From NCBI GenBank assembly GCA_900550365.1, contig URRR01000047.1:1-12822 (forward strand): a stretch of 12,822 bases of DNA, written 5' to 3'. A program made the position numbers and the translations under genes. Under the pieces are notes generated by a model, which searched no databases, was not told the DNA's origin, and was given only the letters and a program-made list of their open reading frames with translations. The stretch is from an uncultured Prevotella sp. (GTDB lineage Bacteria > Bacteroidota > Bacteroidia > Bacteroidales > Bacteroidaceae). Positions 1 through 6,097 of the stretch are shown here, one piece after another. Every line of letters starts with the position of its first letter. Positions within the stretch are counted from its first letter, which is position 1.

Positions 1-356
1 TTGAAAGCATCCTTGGCGTAGCCGTCCGCGAGAATGACGAACGACCCCGACGTGGCGTCTGGCAGTTCATTGCCCTTATAATACACGTTGAAGGCATCCT
101 TGGCGTAGCCGTATCCGAGGTCAGTAAACGAGCCTGCGCTGGCGTCCTTAATCTTAACGCCGCGATAGAAAACATCATTGTCTATCACCACATAGCGGTT
201 TTTATGGCCGCGGTGACGGTCCTTGTGGCGGTCATGGCGGTCTTTCTGCACGGCAGCCGACAGGGCTTCAGAGCGTGAGAAGATATTGCCGGCGGGCAGA
301 GAAAACGGCAATGCAGTCATTGCGGCCAGCGTAAGGATAATTACTTTACTGTTCAT
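1..356 (-). CDS. Secreted DKNYW-repeat protein, partial (C-terminus beyond window edge)
   Basis: The minus strand is open from an ATG at 356 to the window edge, giving the first 118 residues. The N-terminus is a Sec signal peptide (MNSKVIILTLAAMTALPFSLPAG). A basic stretch of alternating His/Arg/Lys/Asp follows at about residues 38-52 (KDRHDRHKDRHRGHKNR). Two copies of a 29-residue repeat come next, each with the pattern (V)(F/Y)Y-(R/K)-G-x5-DA-(S/T)-(A/S)-G-SF-x5-GYAKDAFN. This matches the DKNYW family, whose repeats occur in exported bacterial proteins of unknown function. The duplication shows in the DNA as an 87-base period (positions 1 and 88 start matching segments). The gene lies 80 bases downstream of pnp on the same strand, behind a hairpin, so it may depend on read-through or on a promoter I could not identify. 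Repeat number and true length are unknown. Confidence 0.85.
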   Translation of the reverse strand, partial: MNSKVIILTLAAMTALPFSLPAGNIFSRSEALSAAVQKDRHDRHKDRHRGHKNRYVVIDNDVFYRGVKIKDASAGSFTDLGYGYAKDAFNVYYKGNELPDATSGSFVILADGYAKDAF

Positions 357-383
357 AATCATAAAACTGACGGTTTATACAAG

Positions 384-415
384 AAACGGCGGCGGTCAGC
401 TGACCGTCGCCGTTT
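384..415 (-). terminator. Intrinsic terminator-like hairpin after pnp
   Basis: A 15-base-pair stem (384-398 with 401-415) has one G-T pair and a centre built on GTCAGCTGAC. It lies 21 bases after the pnp stop. On the minus strand it is followed by TTTCTTGT, a moderate U tract. On the plus strand it is followed by TTTTATTT, so it could also stop antisense transcription from the left. It separates pnp from the DKNYW-repeat gene. Confidence 0.65.
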
Positions 416-436
416 TATTTATCGCTTCACCGACAA

Positions 437-2758
437 TCAGAAGTTGTCGTGGTCAAGGCTGTCGTTGAAGTCCTTGGGCTCCTTCGGCGCCAGCGGGTCA
501 TGATACTCCTCGCGTGCCGGACGGTGCTCAAAGCGGCGCTGCTCGCGGCCCTCACGACGGTCGCCACGCTCTCCGCGCGGACGGCGTTCGCCTCTGGGGC
601 GGCGCTCACGCTCAACATATCCCTCGGGTTTCGGGATGAGAACGCGGTGAGACAGCTTGTATTTGCCCGTCTTCGGGTCTATCTCCATCAGCTTGACGGT
701 TATCTTGTCACCCTCGTGCAGACCGGCTTCCTCAACGGTTTCGAGGCGCTTCCAGTCAATCTCAGATATGTGCAGAAGGCCGTCCTTGCCGGGAAGTATC
801 TCTACGAAGCAGCCGTAAGGCATGATCGAGCGTATCGTTCCCTCGTAAACCTCGCCCACTTCGGGTATAGCGACGATGGCCTTAATCTTGGCGATTGCCT
901 TCTGTATGCTCTCCTTGTTGGGCGCGCTTACCTGCACCTTGCCTACTCCGTCGGTCTCGTCGATAGTGATTGTGGCGCCAGACTCTTCCTGCATCTGCTG
1001 GATAATCTTTCCGCCCGGGCCTATCACGGCACCGATGAACTCCTTAGGAATGTCGAATGCCTCGATGCGCGGTACCTGCGGCTTCAGCTCAGCGCGCGGT
1101 TCGGCGATGGTGTCGGTCAGCTTTCCGAGGATATACTCACGTCCGGCCTTGGCCTGCATGAGTGCTTTCTCGAGAATCTCGAAGCTCAGTCCGTCACACT
1201 TGATGTCCATCTGGGTAGCCGTCAGGCCGTCCTTCGTACCGGTGGTCTTGAAGTCCATGTCGCCCAGGTGGTCCTCGTCGCCGAGGATGTCGCTAAGCAC
1301 TGCGTACTTGTCTTCGCCCGGATTCTTGATAAGACCCATCGCGATACCGCTGACGGGCTTCTTCATGGGCACGCCGGCGTCCATCAGTGCCAGTGTGCCG
1401 GCACATACGGTAGCCATTGAAGACGAGCCGTTGCTCTCGAGAATCTGTGACACCAGGCGTACGGTATAGGGGAAGTCCTCAGGTATCTGACCCTTCAGCG
1501 CGCGCCATGCCAGGTGGCCGTGGCCTATCTCGCGGCGTCCCACGCCACGCTGTGCCTTAGCCTCGCCCGTACAGAACGGCGGGAAGTTATAGTGCAGCAG
1601 GAAGCGCTGGTAAGAGCGGTCGAGCACGTCGTCAACGAGCTTCTCGTCGAGTTTCGTTCCGAGCGTACATGTAGTGAGGCTCTGGGTCTCGCCGCGTGTG
1701 AAGATAGAGCTGCCGTGAGGCATGGGCAGAGGTGACACCTCGCACCAGATGGGGCGTATCTCGTCGGTCTTGCGGCCGTCGAGGCGCTTGCCTTCGTCGA
1801 GTATGCAGCGGCGCATAGCGTCACGCATGACGTCGTGATAGTAGCGGTCAACGAGGGCATACTTCTCTTCCAGCTCGTCCTCTGTAAGGTCGGTGTGGGC
1901 TGCGGCGTAAGCCTCCTCAAAGTCGGTCTTGATCTTGTCGAAAGCCTCCTCGCGTGCCTTCTTGTCGTGGTCGCCGGCCTCGGCTATGGCGTAGCACTTG
2001 TCATAGGTTTCCTTACGGAGCTGCTCGCGCAGGTCTTCGTCGTTTACCTCGTGGCAGTACTCGCGCTTCACGTCGGTGCCGAGCTCCTTTGAGAGTTCCT
2101 CCTGGAGCACGCACATCGGGCGGATAGCCTCCTGAGCCACCTTGAGAGCCTGGAGGAGGTCCTGCTCAGACACTTCCTTCATCTCTCCCTCTACCATCAT
2201 GATATTCTCTTTAGACGCTCCGACCATGATGTCCATGTCGGCGTTCTTCATCTGTTCAAATGTCGGGTCAACGACATATTCGCCGTTGATGCGGGCCACA
2301 CGCACCTCAGAGATGGGGCACTCGAACGGAATGTCCGAGCAGGCCAGGGCACATGAGGCTGCGAAGCCTGCCAATGCATCGGGCTGGTCAACGCCGTCGG
2401 CTGAGAAGAGAATAACGTTTACGTAAACCTCGGCATGGAAATCTGCCGGGAAAAGGGGGCGCAAGGCGCGGTCAACCAGTCGGCAAGTAAGAATCTCGTT
2501 GTCGCTTGCCTTGCCTTCGCGCTTGGTAAAGCCGCCCGGAAAACGGCCGGCGGCGGCATACTGTTCTCTGTACTCAACCTGCAAAGGCATGAAATCTGTT
2601 CCGGGAACTGCATCTTTTGCGGCACAAACGGTGGCGAGCAATACGGTGTTTCCCATGCGGAGCACGCAAGAGCCGTCAGCCTGTTTTGCCACTTTCCCGG
2701 TTTCAATGCTGATGGTCCTTCCGTCAGGCAATGAAACTGTTTTTGTAATTACGTTCAT
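437..2758 (-). CDS. pnp: Polyribonucleotide nucleotidyltransferase (PNPase)
   Basis: This enzyme degrades RNA 3' to 5' using phosphate, releasing nucleoside diphosphates, and can add tails in reverse. It normally works as a trimer in the cytoplasm. The 773 residues show the full PNPase order: first RNase PH domain (about 10-145, with GRFPGGFTKREG at 71-82), an all-alpha linker (about 210-310), second catalytic RNase PH domain (about 325-545), KH (about 567-628) and S1 (about 634-705). D494 and D500 in GDEDHLGDMDFK correspond to the metal-binding pair of E. coli PNPase. GRREIGHG starts at 407 and SNGSSSMA at 442. The KH loop is GPGGK at 580-584. S1 begins VGEVYEGTI at 634. The tail (about 715-773) is rich in Arg, Glu and Asp, with RRPRGE-type repeats. 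The ATG at 2758 gives the conserved N-terminus and has an AT-rich leader. All catalytic elements are present. Confidence 0.98.
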   Translation of the reverse strand: MNVITKTVSLPDGRTISIETGKVAKQADGSCVLRMGNTVLLATVCAAKDAVPGTDFMPLQVEYREQYAAAGRFPGGFTKREGKASDNEILTCRLVDRALRPLFPADFHAEVYVNVILFSADGVDQPDALAGFAASCALACSDIPFECPISEVRVARINGEYVVDPTFEQMKNADMDIMVGASKENIMMVEGEMKEVSEQDLLQALKVAQEAIRPMCVLQEELSKELGTDVKREYCHEVNDEDLREQLRKETYDKCYAIAEAGDHDKKAREEAFDKIKTDFEEAYAAAHTDLTEDELEEKYALVDRYYHDVMRDAMRRCILDEGKRLDGRKTDEIRPIWCEVSPLPMPHGSSIFTRGETQSLTTCTLGTKLDEKLVDDVLDRSYQRFLLHYNFPPFCTGEAKAQRGVGRREIGHGHLAWRALKGQIPEDFPYTVRLVSQILESNGSSSMATVCAGTLALMDAGVPMKKPVSGIAMGLIKNPGEDKYAVLSDILGDEDHLGDMDFKTTGTKDGLTATQMDIKCDGLSFEILEKALMQAKAGREYILGKLTDTIAEPRAELKPQVPRIEAFDIPKEFIGAVIGPGGKIIQQMQEESGATITIDETDGVGKVQVSAPNKESIQKAIAKIKAIVAIPEVGEVYEGTIRSIMPYGCFVEILPGKDGLLHISEIDWKRLETVEEAGLHEGDKITVKLMEIDPKTGKYKLSHRVLIPKPEGYVERERRPRGERRPRGERGDRREGREQRRFEHRPAREEYHDPLAPKEPKDFNDSLDHDNF

Positions 2759-2802
2759 CTAAAAAATAAAAAAATGTCTTTTTACATCAAAAAAAATCGC
2801 AA

Positions 2803-2831
2803 CAAAGGTAACTAATTTTGTCAGAACAAAA
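2803..2831 (-). promoter_or_regulatory. Bacteroidetes-type promoter of pnp
   Basis: On the minus strand TACCTTTG (2803-2810) matches the Bacteroidetes -7 consensus TAnnTTTG exactly. TTTTG at 2827-2831 is a -33 candidate, but the spacing is about 16 bases, shorter than the usual 19-21. Initiation a few bases downstream would leave a leader of about 40 bases, very AT-rich and without a Shine-Dalgarno site. Confidence 0.6.
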
Positions 2832-3110
2832 GACTATTGGGCCTGAAATTTACATTAAATATTCATTTTTTAGCTCTTTTCATGCAGAATAAGAGCCGGC
2901 AGGCCTCCGTCGCGTTTCATATTCTTCTACCGCCCTTATCATCATCACGCCCCGCATTTCCGCCGTCACGCCCCCGGCCGCAAAGCGCCCGCCGTCCATA
3001 CACGGATAAAAACTGTAAGCGCAACACGCCTCAATGCTTACGACAAGCCGCCGCCGCAGGCATTTCAGCCTGTAATTATAAGCAAAACGGCCTGCCGTGG
3101 TTTCAATCCG
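2832..3110. other. Spacer segment with no recognised gene
   Basis: Short open frames exist on both strands (2837-3178 plus; 2880-3164 minus). They have no recognisable start context or family, and they run into the period-22 repeat array to the right. The base composition changes from AT-rich (2832-2885) to GC-rich (2886-3065). I see no RNA gene here. It could hold decayed coding sequence, but nothing identifiable remains. Confidence 0.4.
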
Positions 3111-3198
3111 TAAAGGCCGCAAATCGCGCTGCAAAAGGCCGTCTTTTACACGCCAAAAGGCCACCTTTCGGAAGCTGAAAGGTGGCCTTTTGGAAAGG
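3111..3198. repeat. Period-22 hairpin repeat array, copy 1
   Basis: Four 15-nt units start at 3111, 3133, 3155 and 3177, each followed by a 7-nt spacer. The units are TAAAGGCCGCAAATC, AAAAGGCCGTCTTTT, AAAAGGCCACCTTTC and GAAAGGTGGCCTTTT. The spacers are GCGCTGC, ACACGCC, GGAAGCT and GGAAAGG. Units 3 and 4 form a perfect 17-bp hairpin (3153-3169 with 3177-3193) around a 7-nt loop. Related arrays lie at 7470-7550 and 10766-10853. Unit 1 and its spacer GCGCTGC are nearly the same here and in copy 2. Confidence 0.85.
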
Positions 3199-3206
3199 GT
3201 TTCTTA

Positions 3207-3330
3207 AGAAGTTAGAGAAGTTAAAGAAGTTATCACTCGCTTCGCTCGTTAGAAGTTAAAGCCATTACTTTAGAAAGTAGTTAAAGGGAGTCAGAGTAGT
3301 TAGAAGTAGTTAAAGTCATTAGCTTTGCTG
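3207..3330. repeat. AGTTARAG-type degenerate repeat tract
   Basis: Three 9-bp units AGAAGTTAG, AGAAGTTAA and AGAAGTTAT (3207-3233) are followed by a mirror-symmetric CTCGCTTCGCTC core. Degenerate GTTAAAG/GTTAGAAG/AGTCAGAG repeats continue to about 3330, ending with a GTCATTAGCTTTGC segment. The same order of parts recurs at 12316-12563: repeats, then a CGCTCGCTGCGCTCGC core, then repeats, then GTCATTTGCTTTGC. This points to one repeat family at two loci. Confidence 0.7.
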
Positions 3331-3370
3331 TCTCACCCTCTCACTTTCTCACCTTCTCACCTTCTCAATT
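3331..3370. repeat. 8-bp tandem repeat, five units
   Basis: TCTCACCC, TCTCACTT, TCTCACCT, TCTCACCT and TCTCAATT start at 3331, 3339, 3347, 3355 and 3363. The array abuts the previous repeat tract and overlaps the first bases of a 7-bp array. Confidence 0.8.
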
Positions 3371-3401
3371 ATGAATTATGAATTGTGAATTATGAATTAA
3401 A
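3367..3401. repeat. 7-bp tandem repeat (AATTATG), five units
   Basis: AATTATG, AATTATG, AATTGTG, AATTATG and AATTAAA run head to tail at 3367-3401. The array sits about 20 bases upstream of the promoter for the next gene, so changes in copy number would shift the sequence just upstream of the -33 element. Confidence 0.8.
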
Positions 3402-3422
3402 AAAATCTTTTTCCGTCTGTCT

Positions 3423-3453
3423 TTCGGTTTCTCATATAAAGTCATTACATTTG
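3423..3453 (+). promoter_or_regulatory. Bacteroidetes-type promoter of the small secreted protein gene
   Basis: TACATTTG (3446-3453) fits the -7 consensus TAnnTTTG exactly. TTCG at 3423-3426, 19 bases upstream, matches three of the four bases of the -33 element TTTG. The ATG at 3474 follows after a short leader. Confidence 0.6.
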
Positions 3454-3473
3454 CCACGACAATACCGATAGAA

Positions 3474-3890
3474 ATGAAAAAACTGTTATTCATCATGCTG
3501 CTGCAGCTCACGGCGGCCATGGCCGTGGCGCAGGAGAAGCGCCCTTTTGACGCTACAATACGCAACGAGGAGTATAAAATCTACATCCGCCTCAACCTTT
3601 ACGACAACAACGTAAAGGTGCCCGGACAGGACGTGCTGGGCGAAGTGGGCGGATACTTCGGGTCGACGCAGAGCTCAAGCAAGTGGTTTATCGTAGGCTC
3701 AACCGTCATTGACGCGCAGACGGCCGAGATTGAGGTGATAAACGACTATGGCAGCGAGGACTTTACCGCCACGCTGAAAGCCAACGCCGACGGTACATAT
3801 ACGTATAAGAAAGAAGACGGCAGCACACTGAAGTTTGCCGTAAGAGGCAAGTGGCAGAAGCTGCCCTCACGCCTCGAACTGAAGAAGTAA
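3474..3890 (+). CDS. Small secreted protein of unknown function
   Basis: This 138-residue protein has a clear Sec signal peptide: MKK, then a hydrophobic run rich in Leu, Met and Ala, with a probable cut after AVA (residues 17-19). The mature part is about 119 residues with alternating polar and hydrophobic stretches that suggest mostly beta-strand (for example residues 33-45 and 96-120). It has no cysteine after the signal peptide and no lipobox, so it is probably periplasmic or surface-exposed. I recognise no family or catalytic motif. The ATG at 3474 is placed by the signal peptide and by a promoter match 20 bases upstream. The gene is monocistronic and converges on the Nudix gene with a 16-base gap. 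Confidence 0.85.
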   Translation: MKKLLFIMLLQLTAAMAVAQEKRPFDATIRNEEYKIYIRLNLYDNNVKVPGQDVLGEVGGYFGSTQSSSKWFIVGSTVIDAQTAEIEVINDYGSEDFTATLKANADGTYTYKKEDGSTLKFAVRGKWQKLPSRLELKK

Positions 3891-3902
3891 AAGGCTTACG
3901 GC

Positions 3903-3938
3903 GCCTTCAGCGCCGTCTCTGCAGATAGCGCTGAAGGC
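3903..3938. terminator. Hairpin shared by two convergent genes
   Basis: Perfect 11-bp inverted repeat (3903-3913 with 3928-3938) with a 14-nt loop. It lies just after the stop of the small secreted protein gene and overlaps the last codons and stop of the Nudix gene. It could slow both converging polymerases. Neither side has a strong U tract, so terminator function is only a possibility. Confidence 0.35.
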
Positions 3939-4428
3939 CATGCCTTACCGAACGGAGGCCGAACTGCTCGGTATGTATGTCGCCCGGAGCCAGCCAGAAG
4001 CACTCGGCGGCGTCGTCGCCGGCCGTGAGAGCCGTGTCGTCTTCTACCTTACAGGCAAAGAAGATGTCGAGCGTGCTGATGTCAAGCCCCGAGTACCGGT
4101 AGATGTTAGGCCCGCTGAAGAGATAACGCGCCTCAACAACGTCGAGCCCGGTCTCCTCCTTCACCTCACGCGCCACGGCCTCCTCGGCCGTCTCCTGCAC
4201 GTCGGCGAAGCCCCCGGGCAGGTCGAGCGTGCCCTTGGCGGGCTCCAGACGGCGGCGCTCTACGAGCAGCTCGCCGCGGCCATTGGTTATCAGCGCCACT
4301 ACGGCGGCAGCCGGATTCATGAAGTATTCAAAGCCGCAGTTGCCGCATTTCAGGCTTTTCTCCGAGTTACGTTCAAAGTGGCTGCTGCCGCATTCAGGGC
4401 AGTAGCCGAATTTCTCAAGTATGTTCAT
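3907..4428 (-). CDS. Nudix hydrolase with N-terminal zinc ribbon
   Basis: Nudix enzymes hydrolyse nucleoside diphosphates linked to another group (damaged NTPs, ADP-ribose, NADH and others). From the ATG at 4428 the protein has 173 residues. A zinc ribbon comes first (C10-x2-C13 and C28-x2-C31). The complete Nudix box GX5EX7REUXEEXGU spans residues 73-95 (G73, E79, R87, E88, E91, E92, G94), so the metal-binding glutamates are intact. A PNIYRYSGLD segment follows the box. The ribbon-plus-Nudix layout resembles NudC, but I do not see NudC's SQPWPFPxS signature, so I assign no substrate. A TTG at 4437 would add three residues. I prefer the ATG because it is the first good start after a near-perfect promoter at 4457-4487. 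It has its own transcript, downstream of the acetylesterase gene. Confidence 0.93.
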   Translation of the reverse strand: MNILEKFGYCPECGSSHFERNSEKSLKCGNCGFEYFMNPAAAVVALITNGRGELLVERRRLEPAKGTLDLPGGFADVQETAEEAVAREVKEETGLDVVEARYLFSGPNIYRYSGLDISTLDIFFACKVEDDTALTAGDDAAECFWLAPGDIHTEQFGLRSVRHGLQRYLQRRR

Positions 4429-4456
4429 AAATGTCAACAGTTATCATTTGCACAAG

Positions 4457-4487
4457 CAAAGATAACAAAATGTTGACGTAGAACAAA
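4457..4487 (-). promoter_or_regulatory. Near-perfect Bacteroidetes promoter of the Nudix gene
   Basis: On the minus strand TTTG (4484-4487), a 19-base spacer and TATCTTTG (4457-4464) match the Bacteroidetes consensus TTTG-N19-TAnnTTTG exactly. It lies between the acetylesterase stop (4509) and the Nudix start, which indicates separate transcription of the Nudix gene and supports the ATG at 4428. Confidence 0.8.
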
Positions 4488-4508
4488 AAGAAAGCGTGGT
4501 TTTCAGTC

Positions 4509-5945
4509 TTATTCGTCCCAGTCGTCGGTGCGGAACGGCAGCAGCGGCAGCCCTCCCATGTTGGCCACGTTGCCCAGACTGAAGTTCCTGAAGCAGTATC
4601 TTACGGCCACGGGAGCCTTCACCTCGGGACAGCTTACGGCTATGCCGCGCCCCTTGACGAACCATGCGCGCGCCTTATGGAACTGCCGGTCGGCCCCTGC
4701 CACCTCAAAACCTTCCATGCCGTCGTAACGGTTCAGGCCGCCGTAGGTGTTGTCCAGCTCTACGTAACATGTGTCGCCGCTTACCGTCATGGCCTTATAT
4801 ACGGGGCTTTCACACCTGAAGGCCTTCATGCCGTAAGTCTTGTTGAGCGCCAGCCAGGCCAGCCTCTCGCCCACCTTACGCTTCTGCGCCGGGTGGATCT
4901 GTCTCAGTTCCCAGGGGTAAACGCAGTCGTTGGTGCCCACGATGCCGCTGTTAGGTATAATCCGCGACGCCCTGAGCTGCTGCTCGCGCAGGCGTGCCGA
5001 CCATGTGCCGTCGGCCTGTCCGCTCTCGTAAGGCGCTATCTCGACTATATAGAAAGGTATGTCGCCAAGGCCGAAGGCCGTCCGCCACTGCCTTGCCAGC
5101 AGCGCCACACGGTCAGAATAGCGGTTGCCGGGGTCGCCGACGTTCGAGCAGCCCTGATAAAAGAGTATGCCCCTGACCGTATAGCGGAGTATCGGGCTGA
5201 ACGTGCCGTTGCCCCACACCATGGCCCGTTTGTAGTCAGCCTTCTGGCTGCTTACTATCCCCGCGGTGTCGGTAGGCTCGTCGGTGTACCGCTCAAGGTT
5301 CTCCTTCGTCAGCCAGCTCTCCACCCGTGAGCCGCCCTTGTTGGCCATCACCAGGCCCACAGGCACTCCCGTGGCCCTCGCGAGCTCACGTGCGAAGAAG
5401 TATCCGGCGGCACTCGCCTCGCCCACCGTGGCCGGGCTGCTCTGTTCCCAGCGGCAGGCGGCGTCGGCAAGCGGCGTCATGCTCATGACGCTTGGTATCT
5501 TGACAAAGTGTATCAGCGAGTCGGCACGCGCCCCGGCCACCACGTCATTATACCCCTCTACGGGGCATTCGTTAAAGCCTTTTACGGGCATCTCCATGTT
5601 GCTCTGCCCCGCGCATACCCACACTTCGCCCGCAAGCACGTTGCCTACGCTCACCGGTCCGTCGCCGTCGTCAAAGGTCATGGACAGCCGGCGGCCGTCA
5701 GCCGCGGGCGACTTCACCTCCAACTGCCACGCGCCCTGGCCGTCGGCACGCGCCTCATAGCCGTCCGCGGCCCACGACACGGCCACCTTCACCGTTGAGC
5801 CGGGACGTGCCGTGCCCCACAGACGCACGCCCGTGTTCTGCTGGATAACCATGTTGTCGCCGATAATATGCGGCAGCCTCACCTTAGCCTCAGCGCCGCC
5901 CAGCATGGCCGCAAGCGCCGAAAGCATTAAAATACGTTTATACAT
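4509..5945 (-). CDS. Sialate O-acetylesterase-like SGNH hydrolase, secreted
   Basis: This 478-residue protein has a signal peptide of about 20 residues (cut near AEA-KV). It matches the SASA/DUF303 sialate O-acetylesterase group, which removes O-acetyl groups from sialic acid or other sugars in the periplasm. The first part (about 21-103) looks like the beta-rich N-terminal domain of this group (LPHIIGDNMV, then LWGTARPG). The catalytic core starts with WVCAGQSNMEMP, where S115 in GQSN is the expected nucleophile. Other family blocks are NKGGSRVESWL (203-213), FYQGCSN (262-268) and QIHPAQKRKVGERLAW (349-364), where H351 is the expected catalytic His. The residue three before that His, often Asp in SGNH enzymes, is Arg348, so the catalytic acid is unclear. 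The gene is divergent from a second esterase gene. Sialate specificity is inferred from the family only. Confidence 0.9.
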   Translation of the reverse strand: MYKRILMLSALAAMLGGAEAKVRLPHIIGDNMVIQQNTGVRLWGTARPGSTVKVAVSWAADGYEARADGQGAWQLEVKSPAADGRRLSMTFDDGDGPVSVGNVLAGEVWVCAGQSNMEMPVKGFNECPVEGYNDVVAGARADSLIHFVKIPSVMSMTPLADAACRWEQSSPATVGEASAAGYFFARELARATGVPVGLVMANKGGSRVESWLTKENLERYTDEPTDTAGIVSSQKADYKRAMVWGNGTFSPILRYTVRGILFYQGCSNVGDPGNRYSDRVALLARQWRTAFGLGDIPFYIVEIAPYESGQADGTWSARLREQQLRASRIIPNSGIVGTNDCVYPWELRQIHPAQKRKVGERLAWLALNKTYGMKAFRCESPVYKAMTVSGDTCYVELDNTYGGLNRYDGMEGFEVAGADRQFHKARAWFVKGRGIAVSCPEVKAPVAVRYCFRNFSLGNVANMGGLPLLPFRTDDWDE

Positions 5946-5988
5946 AATGTCGCAGGTTTATTGTTTGTTATAAAGAATGATGAGCCTG

Positions 5989-6021
5989 CAATATTACAAA
6001 AAAAATCATTACATTTGCAAA
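5989..6021 (-). promoter_or_regulatory. Possible promoter of the acetylesterase gene
   Basis: Minus-strand TAATATTG (5989-5996) matches the -7 consensus TAnnTTTG at five of its six defined bases. A TTTG lies at 6018-6021, 21 bases upstream. It overlaps the plus-strand promoter candidate at 6010-6017, so the two divergent esterase genes may share one control region. Confidence 0.4.
6010..6017 (+). promoter_or_regulatory. -7 promoter element of the alpha/beta-hydrolase gene
   Basis: TACATTTG fits TAnnTTTG exactly. No convincing TTTG is found 19-21 bases upstream. It would give a leader of about 75 bases before the ATG at 6098. Confidence 0.5.
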
Positions 6022-6097
6022 ATATTAATATAATAAATCCCAACAGGCAGAAACTACGACGCGTGTTGAGACAAAACGAAAAACCACTGATACAAAT

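Noticed and set aside
449..1420. Long plus-strand open frame antisense to pnp (323 codons)
   Set aside because: It overlaps a clearly conserved PNPase in another frame. It has no recognisable domain and is explained by the GC-rich codon pattern of the real gene.
2880..3164. Minus-strand open frame of 94 codons in the pnp upstream spacer
   Set aside because: It starts inside the period-22 array, has no promoter or family match, and has irregular composition.
2837..3178. Plus-strand open frame ending in AKGRLLHAKRPPFGS
   Set aside because: The C-terminal part is a translation of the period-22 repeat. Similar peptides arise from the other arrays (around 7423-7677 minus and 10678-10920 plus), so they are repeat artefacts.
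4429..4437. TTG start for the Nudix gene
   Set aside because: The ATG at 4428 gives the usual N-terminus leading into the zinc ribbon and is better placed after the promoter.
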